Below are positions 1 to 5,813 of a stretch of 7,515 nt of DNA, piece by piece (the stretch's first letter is position 1; every line of letters starts with the position of its first letter). Source of the DNA: Candidatus Poribacteria bacterium WGA-3G (GTDB taxonomy: Bacteria > Poribacteria > WGA-4E > WGA-3G); assembly GCA_000406005.1 (NCBI GenBank), contig ASZN01000132.1:1-7515 (forward strand), given 5' to 3'. The notes under the pieces are model-generated. The model was given only the letters and a program-made list of their open reading frames with translations, had not been told where the DNA came from and made no database searches. The translations under genes were made by a program, and so were the position numbers.

Positions 1-6
1 ATTTAA

Positions 7-73
7 TTCGGTAATGCATCAGCAACCTCTTGGTAGGAGCGAGCTGTGCTCGCGATCCCTAATGATTACCGAA
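7..73. repeat. Nested inverted repeat with strong GC hairpin
   Basis: An outer 9-bp inverted repeat (TTCGGTAAT at 7-15, ATTACCGAA at 65-73) encloses a GC-rich hairpin. The hairpin has GCGAGC (39-44), loop TGT and GCTCGC (48-53), flanked by the further complementary arms TAGGA (34-38) and TCCCTA (56-61) with a small bulge. No run of T follows on either strand, so a simple intrinsic terminator is not supported. The block starting TAGGAGCG recurs in part at 5539-5546 (reverse strand), which suggests a dispersed palindromic element. It sits just beyond the point where the res remnant ends, so it could mark or have caused that junction. The hairpin is seen directly; the mobile or dispersed nature is inferred. 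Confidence 0.6.
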
Positions 74-138
74 ATATTTATTTAATCTTCATCAACCGAA
101 CCGGATTCTACGTGGAAATATTGAAGACTTCAAAAACC

Positions 139-309
139 TCACCCAGGATAACAGGTGCTTTGTCTTGGTAATCCTTCAACGGCGGCATAAGGTCGCTGGG
201 TGAGCTCGTAGAACGCTGTATTGGCATTCTCATACTGCAGGCATTTTTGGTAGTATTCTGTTAATGTTTCAAGGGTACGTTCTTGATATTCTTTGAGGGG
301 TAGGTGCAT
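139..309 (-). pseudogene. res: Type III restriction subunit Res, N-terminal remnant
   Basis: This is an open frame of 56 codons starting at ATG 309-307 (MHLPLKEYQERTLETL...) and stopping at TGA 141-139. Residues 3-20 (LPLKEYQERTLETLTEYY) and 31-48 (TAFYELTQRPYAAVEGLP) look like the start of type III Res helicase-nucleases, which begin with an LKEYQ-type Q-motif region and an 'AFY..T.RPY..V.GLP' segment before the Walker A motif. A full Res is usually about 900-1000 residues. Here the similarity stops after GLP, none of the three frames downstream restores a GGGKT Walker A, and the window ends within 140 bases. No clear Shine-Dalgarno precedes the ATG. It is therefore a 5' remnant left by a deletion or recombination, not a simple frameshift. 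Its mod partner lies about 3.4 kb upstream on the same strand, with four other genes in between. The family assignment comes from recalled family patterns. Confidence 0.7.
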
Positions 310-341
310 TTTTTTATTTTTAGTATTGGAGGATGTTGGAC

Positions 342-599
342 TTATTCATAGACAGATGAACGATGTCGAATTCGGGACACTTTCACTGTTAAAGCCTGTT
401 TGTTGTAGGTGTAGATCGCTCGATAGTCGCCGGAAGGTAACTTAAACTGTCCGCTATATTTTCCTTTCAGTGCCCTATGAGGATAGCCATCACAATTTTC
501 ACAGAGCCGTCTAAGTTTTCTGAGAATTTGCCTCTGAATTTTGGCATCCAAACGCCGCAAATCCCGCCTAGCATTTGAGGTTAGTATCAATTCGTACAT
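342..599 (-). CDS. RelE/ParE-family type II toxin
   Basis: This is an 85-residue basic protein, the usual RelE/ParE size. Family features are an N-terminal strand followed by a basic helix pair (residues 10-33, rich in R and K), 'ALKGKYSGQFKLPSGDYRAIYTY' around 43-65 containing the GDYR-x-IY core, and a C-terminal strand ending in 'RIRHRSSVYE' (HR..VY), where catalytic or rRNA-contacting residues lie in many RelE proteins. The expected action is ribosome-dependent mRNA cleavage, or gyrase inhibition if ParE-like; sequence alone does not separate these. The ATG (599-597) lies inside the end of the upstream antitoxin-like gene with a 13-base overlap in another frame. This implies translational coupling, and the order antitoxin then toxin is typical. 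No separate Shine-Dalgarno is obvious. Confidence 0.85.
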   Translation of the reverse strand: MYELILTSNARRDLRRLDAKIQRQILRKLRRLCENCDGYPHRALKGKYSGQFKLPSGDYRAIYTYNKQALTVKVSRIRHRSSVYE

Positions 600-1288
600 T
601 TCAGATCGATTCCCAATTCTTCGGCAACCTCCTCAAGTGTATACATTTTACCCCCAGACCGGATATATTCCTCTTCGCGTTCTAATTCTTCAATGAATTC
701 TGGACGCAATTCCAATCCATCGTCTGGGTCGTAATCGTAATTCTCAAGAAACAGTTCCAATTCCAAATAACAGACGAAAAACTCACAGAACTCAGCACGT
801 AGACGTTCCGTTATCTCAATAGACTTTTCCGTTTCCATCAACTTAACGAGACGTTCTCGCGATACAAAAAGTTGCCAATTTCCGAGTGTCTGCATTAAGG
901 TTTGGAATTCATCAGTAGGTAATGATGCCACTTTTATTTCTGGCACAGGGTCGCTATGTAGAGATAGCCCCATCCGTCGTGCCTCTCGACCCAAAGGAGA
1001 ACTCTTTCGTTGCGTTTCTACAGCAGAAACGCGGTGTTTCAGATGTGTTAGAGCATCAGTAGCCTTTATGATCTTAAGAACAGATCCCTCATGCTCTTCC
1101 AATTCTAAGGCGAGCGCATAATAGCCGTTGAAGAACTCTCGGAACTCTTCTTCAAGTACCTCGTGCGGACTGTTCTTTGCAAGGAGCATGGTGAGTCGTT
1201 CACGCGATATGAATATATCTTCGTTGACAATAGACACAACCCAGTCGCGGAACTGTTGAGAGGTTATTTTTATAATATTTGGTGTCAT
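587..1288 (-). CDS. Antitoxin-like protein with internal duplication
   Basis: This 233-residue acidic protein is probably the antitoxin for the overlapping RelE/ParE toxin. I chose ATG 1288-1286 because AGGTGA lies 5 bases upstream (1299-1294); an in-frame GTG at 1297 would start inside that ribosome binding site. The C-terminal part (about 195-233, 'EFIEELEREEEYIRSGGKMY' then 'TLEEVAEELGI') resembles the toxin-binding tail of RelB-type antitoxins ('G..YTLEEV...LG'). The rest is unusual. Two segments of about 55 residues (roughly 12-67 and 127-184) look like diverged copies: each has 'F[IV]SRERL..L', then a stretch ending 'EF.EFF..Y..L.LELE' or close to it. A proline/arginine-rich linker separates them (about 88-120). 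Typical RelB-type antitoxins are under 100 residues, so this is an extended form, perhaps a regulatory or chaperone-like fusion. I do not recognise the repeated domain. Confidence 0.7.
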   Translation of the reverse strand: MTPNIIKITSQQFRDWVVSIVNEDIFISRERLTMLLAKNSPHEVLEEEFREFFNGYYALALELEEHEGSVLKIIKATDALTHLKHRVSAVETQRKSSPLGREARRMGLSLHSDPVPEIKVASLPTDEFQTLMQTLGNWQLFVSRERLVKLMETEKSIEITERLRAEFCEFFVCYLELELFLENYDYDPDDGLELRPEFIEELEREEEYIRSGGKMYTLEEVAEELGIDLKCTN

Positions 1289-1293
1289 TGGGT

Positions 1294-1299
1294 TCACCT
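1294..1299 (-). promoter_or_regulatory. Ribosome binding site deciding antitoxin start
   Basis: AGGTGA on the minus strand ends 5 bases before ATG 1288-1286. Its GTG (1297-1295) is itself a possible in-frame start three codons upstream, but nothing resembling a Shine-Dalgarno precedes that GTG. This favours the ATG and makes the protein 233 residues. Confidence 0.6.
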
Positions 1300-1324
1300 G
1301 TATCTAAATTGTTAGGTCCCGACA

Positions 1325-1957
1325 TCAAACGGTGGCATCCGGCAAATCACGACATTCTCTCAAGTGAGAACTTCCAGCCATATTCAGGGTAAAGAAGTTT
1401 CGCTGGAACCCACCATTTGGCTTAAAGAGGTCGAAGCCTCGATCCATTTGGATAATAGCGTGTTCGGCTTCCAAAAATCTTGCATGAAAGATATAATTGG
1501 GATCATCCTTTATAGAGAATCTCACTGGCCAACAATGAAATTTTTTCTTTAATGGCTCAATGAGATTTCGGATGACTCTTTGGTAATTATCCCGATTCCG
1601 CTCCAACTTACTTGTTTTGGCATGATCTGTCTCACTTTCCGAAATCCGTTCAGCACTACAAGTATATATTTCAACGCTTCCAATACCTTGTTGAGAGGCA
1701 AAAAAGCCGTGTTCATACCAGAGAGATAAAATATACTCAATACCTTTTCGGAAACGACTTGTATTGCTGCCGGTCCCAATATACGCATCATAAAACCGCA
1801 GCCATTTCGCAAAACGGATTGAACGGATGAGGATATCTTCCACTAGTAGTCCGTTTTTTTGGATACCCTTTAGGAAATCTACTGTCTGAATCGTGTAAAG
1901 TTCATTAAAATACTTTACATCAAACGCAGAAGGATCAACGACTGCACTCACCAGCAT
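1325..1957 (-). CDS. ATPase-partner protein, MIT_C/PLD-like C-terminus
   Basis: This 210-residue protein follows the AAA ATPase stop by 17 bases and has its own AGGAGG (1973-1968) about 10 bases before ATG, so the two form an operon and probably a functional pair. The N-terminus 'VVDPSAFDVKYF' (6-17) and helical middle match nothing I know. The C-terminal part contains 'FHARFLEAEHAIIQMDRGFD' (157-176) followed by LF, i.e. H158-x-R160 then hydrophobic strands and a G-F-D-L-F turn. This resembles the 'HDR...GRGLD' pattern of the MIT_C domain, which has a phospholipase D-like fold. Only one histidine motif is visible and no HxK with downstream D, so a classical two-motif PLD active site is not evident. 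It may be an effector, a nucleic-acid-binding subunit or a sensor for the ATPase. The gene is confident; the domain link is tentative. Confidence 0.75.
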   Translation of the reverse strand: MLVSAVVDPSAFDVKYFNELYTIQTVDFLKGIQKNGLLVEDILIRSIRFAKWLRFYDAYIGTGSNTSRFRKGIEYILSLWYEHGFFASQQGIGSVEIYTCSAERISESETDHAKTSKLERNRDNYQRVIRNLIEPLKKKFHCWPVRFSIKDDPNYIFHARFLEAEHAIIQMDRGFDLFKPNGGFQRNFFTLNMAGSSHLRECRDLPDATV

Positions 1958-1974
1958 CTATGCTACTCCTCCTG

Positions 1975-3588
1975 TTATCTCAATTCCCGAAGACGTTCTA
2001 AGAAAAACCCGTTGGGCCATTCATCAATAAAGTCGCCCTCATCATCAAGACGTAAACGTTCTGCCTTAGCCCCTTCCGGTCCACGACTGACGTAGATAAC
2101 CGACACATCTTTAGGATCAAGGCGTTTTTCATAAACGAGGCGTTGCAGCCGCAAGATCAGATGCTCACTGTGGGTTTCGACGATGAATCGATTTCGGCGC
2201 GGCTCTTTAATCGCTTCCGCTAAGAGATCACCGAGGTCCGCTTGCAACTTCGGATGCACGTGAACTTCAGGCTGTTCAATGGAAATAATTTGTTCCCCTG
2301 AAACTAAGCTTTGGACAATGAAAGGGAGAAGTTGACTGATACCAAAACCGACATCTGGTAGTGCTACATTTACGCGTTCTTCATTTACGCGTTCCTTTCG
2401 ACGTATATCTATGAGTCTCACTTCAAAAAGATCACCCGAATTTTTACCTACAGACTCCACTTTTAATTCATAACCAATGTCAAGCCGTTTGAGCCATTCG
2501 TTTGTTTCCTTAACCATACTCTTCTGACGGAAGAGTAAATCTGGGAGCAGATCGCCTCGGTAGCCAACATCCTGAGGACTAGTTCCCCTAAAAATGTACC
2601 ATCTCTCCGGAGGGCTCCGGAAAGGCCCCATCGGGAAAAGGGCCTCTAAAGTTTGTTCCAATGTCCTGCTTGCTAGCATAACTAGTTGGGCAACATCAAA
2701 TATAGTATTATCAGACCGCCGATGTAAAAACGAACGGAATTCTGTTATCCAAGAGCTTCTTTTACCAGACATAATTCCAATAGGAAAGAATCCCTGTACT
2801 TCTAAAACGGTATCCATCTCCTCACTGTGCCGCCTGGAAATATAAGTTTCCAAATCAAAACCTGATAATAAGAATTTAATACCATCGTTCAAGGACTTGT
2901 ATTCTTCCCGAAATCTGTCACTGTCTTCCCGAAGCCCCTCACTAGGATGCTTCAAGTCTACCAATCTTTTTTCAAGTAAACCACGTATCCGCTCCTTATT
3001 GTCTTTAAACCATTCAAACTCTGGAATCCAATGTTCTACCGTTTCCGTCAACCAAACACACTTCACTGCCGCCAACTTTGAAAATGGAATGGCTCGCGAA
3101 TCACGGAAAAAGCCCATTCTTCTTCGAAATTCCTGTGGTATTTCAGTTCTATCTAGTGGATGAAATTTGGCTATACGTTCAGAGGATTCTCCATCGTAAA
3201 TTTCAATCTGTTCTAATAGGACTTCTGCCTTAGGAGAAGGACGCTTGAAACTAAATCCAATACCTATTTTACTTTTTTTATACGATGATCGAAATGGACC
3301 TATCCTATCCACTGTAACTTCAACAGAAATTGATAGCGTCCGTTTCAACTCGTGATCAAAAAGAAGTTCTTGAAAACTGCCGAGATCAACAATTCCATTT
3401 TCAGATCGGGGAAGAAGTAAAACCCCTGTCTCCCTACTTTCTCGCGTCTGCTTAAGCAGATTAAGAGCTTGTAAGATTGTACTCTTGCCCGCGCTGTTTT
3501 CGCCGAAAATCAGTGTTATCGGGGCAAACGGAATGCGTGCACGTTTCCCGAACGCTTTGAAATTTTCTAATTCCAGTGCATGAAGCAT
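1975..3588 (-). CDS. AAA family ATPase, DUF3696 type
   Basis: This 537-residue cytoplasmic ABC/SMC-like ATPase of the OLD-like/DUF3696 group starts at ATG 3588 with AGGAGA (3600-3595) 6 bases upstream. Its N-terminus has 'LENFKAFG' (7-14) and Walker A GENSAGKST (29-37). A long insert of roughly 150-400 residues carries charged helices. The C-terminal half of the head has a signature-like GFGISQ (414-419), Walker B 'IISIEQPEVHVHP' (434-446) with E441 as probable catalytic glutamate, a switch region ETHSEH (471-476), and the closing 'LDDEGDFIDEWPNGFF' (514-529) characteristic of DUF3696. There is no TOPRIM nuclease domain, unlike OLD or GajA, so any nuclease or effector activity would have to come from a partner. 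The adjacent 210-residue gene is the obvious candidate. ATPases of this group are common in defence islands. It has its own promoter-like sequence upstream. Family confidence is high; role is inferred. Confidence 0.9.
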   Translation of the reverse strand: MLHALELENFKAFGKRARIPFAPITLIFGENSAGKSTILQALNLLKQTRESRETGVLLLPRSENGIVDLGSFQELLFDHELKRTLSISVEVTVDRIGPFRSSYKKSKIGIGFSFKRPSPKAEVLLEQIEIYDGESSERIAKFHPLDRTEIPQEFRRRMGFFRDSRAIPFSKLAAVKCVWLTETVEHWIPEFEWFKDNKERIRGLLEKRLVDLKHPSEGLREDSDRFREEYKSLNDGIKFLLSGFDLETYISRRHSEEMDTVLEVQGFFPIGIMSGKRSSWITEFRSFLHRRSDNTIFDVAQLVMLASRTLEQTLEALFPMGPFRSPPERWYIFRGTSPQDVGYRGDLLPDLLFRQKSMVKETNEWLKRLDIGYELKVESVGKNSGDLFEVRLIDIRRKERVNEERVNVALPDVGFGISQLLPFIVQSLVSGEQIISIEQPEVHVHPKLQADLGDLLAEAIKEPRRNRFIVETHSEHLILRLQRLVYEKRLDPKDVSVIYVSRGPEGAKAERLRLDDEGDFIDEWPNGFFLERLRELR

Positions 3589-3674
3589 CTGACTTCTCCT
3601 AATCGGAAACTTTTATCCTTCAATTTCCCTAATCCTGAAAATCCTATAATTTTGTAAATCCCTATTGAAATAAT

Positions 3675-3703
3675 AGCATACGACATCCAACCTAATTTGT
3701 CAA
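3675..3703 (-). promoter_or_regulatory. Sigma70-like promoter for ATPase operon
   Basis: On the minus strand a perfect -35 TTGACA (3703-3698) is followed by a 17-base spacer and TATGCT (3680-3675, 4 of 6 matches to TATAAT). It lies about 90 bases before the ATPase ATG, in the AT-rich spacer after mod. It begins TTGACAAAT, as does the promoter in front of the DUF262 gene. This suggests that the ATPase/partner/toxin-antitoxin cluster can be transcribed independently of mod. Confidence 0.6.
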
Positions 3704-3710
3704 CCTGCAA

Positions 3711-3726
3711 CCGATAAAAATATCGG
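3711..3726 (-). terminator. Small hairpin after mod, possible weak terminator
   Basis: CCGATA (3711-3716), loop AAAA and TATCGG (3721-3726) form a perfect 6-bp stem about 38 bases beyond the mod stop codon and just before the ATPase promoter. The position fits a terminator for mod, but the stem is short and no run of T follows on the minus strand (the next bases are TTGCAGG). An alternative reading is a protein-binding palindrome or a chance hairpin. Confidence 0.3.
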
Positions 3727-3763
3727 GGATAAAATCCATCCCACAAGCTGACTACTGCTGTTC

Positions 3764-5375
3764 CTATACGAGGTTATAAGGCATTTGGCGGAAGGTGATG
3801 CCCAGCTGCTTCAAAGTGGCTTCGGTGAGTTGGGTGCCACCGCAATGGATAACCTTGCTACCATCATGAGGTGGTAAGCGATCTATGAGATCCTCGGTCA
3901 GTATGTCTTCACTGTTGAGCAAGTAAACACCGACACCGTCAGCACTGCCCAAAAAGGCGCGTTTGTATCTTTCAGCAGCATTACAAGCACCATACGATGG
4001 TCTATCCCCCTCCATAATGGATACCACGGTGTTTACAGCCATCGGGGTTCCCGTTTCCTTAAAAAAGAGTAACTGTGCCATCTCACTAAACGGAATTTCC
4101 TGTTTTTCCAAGAAGGTTTCGCCGACATGATAATAGGAGAAACTGCCCCCGGTCCCAAATACATGCTGTAGTCTACCCTTCTGTTCATAGGTGTAGCCTT
4201 CACTGACACGTTCAAGACGGACAGCCGTAATTTCACGAGCGATCTTTGGCTCTACCTCAACTAAAATGAACCGCCGACTACCCCTATCCTCACGATTTTG
4301 CTCCATAACAGCGTGTGCTGTTGTCCCACTGCCAGCGAAGGAGTCAAGGATAATGGCATCTTTACTGCGTAGCAATTCCAGCAAAAACTTAATAAATTTT
4401 ACAGGCTTAGGTTGGGGAAAAACACCCCCTTCACCGAATATATTACGAAGTTCACTTGTTCCTTCTTTATTGAACCCTACAATTTCTGGTGAGAGGAATA
4501 CGTCTGGTGGTTGTCCTTCTTGGACCTCAGAGAGGTAGCGTTTTGCCCGCGGTTCGTTCCCAGAAAAATCAATGCGACCTTCGCGTTCCATGCTACGTAA
4601 TGTATCTTGCGAATAACTTGGATAACGTCCCGATGGGGGAGACCATACAGCTCCATTTTCAAAAGTGAATGTGTATGGTTTGTAATAGTTTCGCGCACTG
4701 AGTGGGTCAAGTTTATACTTACCTCTACCATCATTGTCGTTATGAGGATATTTCGCTGATTTATCAGTAATGTAACGAATATACCGACTTTTGTCTTCAC
4801 CAAACCAAGATTTCTCCTTGGCATAAACCAAGGTGTAGTCAGCATTGTGATTAAAATCTTTACTGGAGTTCCGCACGGTGTGCATTGCTCTTCTTGTGAG
4901 AATTGCAAAAAAGTTCTTTTCTCCGAAAATCTCATCCATCAGCATTCGTAAATGATGCACTTCATTATCATCAATTGATATGAAGGTTACACCGTCCTCT
5001 CGAAGGAGTTGATGAAGGAGGCAGAGGCGGGGGTACATCATACAGAGCCATTTATCATGTCGAGAGAGATCTTCAGAGAGTTTGCCAACAGTTTTTCCGA
5101 GCCATTTCCGGATGGTTGGATTGTTGACATTATCGTTGTAAATCCAATTTTCGTTGCCTGTATTATAAGGCGGATCAATGTAGATACATTTGACTCTACC
5201 TGCATAGTAAGGTAGGAGTGCCTTGAGGGCGAGGAGATTATCGCCTTCAATGAGGAGATTACCGGTACCGAGCGGCTCCTAAGGAGCGATCAGGGTCGTG
5301 CGTGAGCGTGTGTATTGGCACCTCATCGTGGTGGTTGATGACGGCTTCTTTTCCGATCCAGTTTAGTGTTGGCAT
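3764..5375 (-). pseudogene. mod: Type III DNA methyltransferase Mod, frameshifted
   Basis: This is an adenine-N6/cytosine-N4 DNA methyltransferase of a type III restriction system, beta-class order. The frame beginning ATG 5375-5373 reads MPTLNWIGKEAVINHHDEVP, a typical Mod start, but ends at TAA 5261-5259 after 38 codons. The rest is in another frame: GTGNLLIEGDNLLALKALLP (from 5269), then IDPPYNTGN with catalytic motif DPPY near residue 66-69 of a repaired protein, NDNVNNP, 'LSRHDKWLCMMYPRL', and SAM-binding motif FAGSGTT near residue 345 with the target-recognition region between them. It ends at 3764 with 'QLGITFRQMPYNLV', a usual Mod C-terminus. The repaired length is about 535 residues. 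The second frame has no good start before the ATG at 5041, and starting there would lose DPPY, so without recoding the enzyme is inactive. One extra base in 5260-5278 accounts for it. Other possibilities are a sequencing error or a programmed shift. There is no simple-sequence tract of the kind used in phase-variable mod genes. Confidence 0.88.
5259..5281 (-). other. Frameshift site in mod
   Basis: The upstream Mod frame stops at TAA 5261-5259 and the downstream frame is closed by TAG 5281-5279, so the shift must fall between them. Related Mod proteins read roughly 'SLGDPGTGN' here; this copy reads SLGAA in one frame and GTGN in the next, consistent with one extra base. The stretch overlaps a small palindrome, GCTCC-TAA-GGAGC (5275-5287 on the plus strand), and on the minus strand contains AGGAG, a Shine-Dalgarno-like sequence just upstream of the shift. 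Confidence 0.7.
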
Positions 5376-5399
5376 ATATACAGTGTCTTCATTATCTCT

Positions 5400-5422
5400 A
5401 CGGGCAAATGAAGATAGCCCGT
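5400..5422. repeat. Inverted repeat upstream of mod
   Basis: ACGGGC (5400-5405) and GCCCGT (5417-5422) are perfect complements separated by 11 bases, located 25-47 bases before the mod ATG. They may be an operator-like site or an mRNA leader hairpin controlling mod; no T-run follows. Otherwise the 168-base spacer between the HNH gene and mod shows only a partial dispersed repeat and a second weak inverted repeat (GTACT.../...AGTAC-like, around 5479-5505). Confidence 0.3.
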
Positions 5423-5535
5423 CGATTTATTGCTCCATAGTATGTCACAAAATGTTGTCGGTTTCAAGGCCCCGGCGTGTACTTACTGCTACATCATACA
5501 GTACCAAACTGTTCCAGATGGACAGACAGTAAGGG

Positions 5536-5547
5536 GGCCGCTCCTAC
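5536..5547 (-). repeat. Partial TAGGAGCG repeat at HNH stop
   Basis: The minus strand reads GTAGGAGCGGCC here, sharing GTAGGAGCG with the hairpin element at 34-61 but followed by a run of C instead of the second stem arm. The TAG stop codon of the HNH gene (5546-5544) is the TAG of this repeat, so the repeat may define the present C-terminus. The similarity is short, so chance is possible. Confidence 0.35.
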
Positions 5548-5813
5548 TTATCCCTTTTCTTTAGATTGCACGGCTTGCAACGCAGGGTTAGGTTTTCCCA
5601 TACGGTGGAACCGCCCCGCGCATACGGGATTATATGATCAGCCTCAAGCTGCTGAAAGCCTGCGGGCCCGCAGAAAACCTTTTTGCAGTCGGGACAAACA
5701 TATCCACCACGGCTTTGGTCATAGTTCCGAAGGAAATACGATTGTTTCCATGCAGTTGGAAAAAATCGGTCGCGTGGATCACATTGCGGGAGATTAGGGG
5801 GTAGTGAAGTCAA
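5544..5813 (-). CDS. HNH endonuclease
   Basis: This 89-residue HNH nuclease has zinc-binding pairs C40-x2-C43 (VCPDC) and C79-x2-C82 (CKPCN) around the catalytic core 'EADHIIPYARGGSTVWENL' (57-75), with D59-H60 and N74 in the expected places and N83 at the end, as in McrA-like HNH proteins. The start is a TTG (5813-5811) that overlaps the TGA stop of the DUF262 gene by 4 bases (TTGA). GGAAG lies several bases upstream and no other methionine codon is present, so translational coupling is likely. The nuclease should therefore be made together with the DUF262 protein and act with it, as GmrS (DUF262) and GmrD (DUF1524, His-Me finger) do in type IV GmrSD systems. The gene ends in NLKKRDK, short but normal for the family. 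All core residues are present, so it looks active. Confidence 0.85.
   Translation of the reverse strand: MTSLPPNLPQCDPRDRFFPTAWKQSYFLRNYDQSRGGYVCPDCKKVFCGPAGFQQLEADHIIPYARGGSTVWENLTLRCKPCNLKKRDK

Noticed and set aside
1612..1830. Plus-strand open frames across 1364-1830
   Set aside because: They lie antisense to the 210-residue partner gene, have no ribosome binding site or family pattern, and would oppose a compact operon.
3728..3757. AAGCTGACT-like strings near 3745 and 7128 as a repeat family
   Set aside because: The shared string is only about 10 bases in two spacers; too short to call a repeat from this window alone.
4477..4935. 152-codon minus-strand open frame inside mod
   Set aside because: The real Mod frame with FAGSGTT and the flanking conserved residues covers the same bases; this frame has low complexity and no motifs.
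5038..5250. 70-codon minus-strand open frame (MKAIISSPSRHSYL...)
   Set aside because: It is an out-of-frame shadow of the Mod segment LLIEGDNLLALKALL...DPPY, which is clearly the real frame.
5477..5797. 106-codon plus-strand open frame antisense to the HNH gene
   Set aside because: The opposite strand encodes all HNH core residues; this frame has no recognisable feature.
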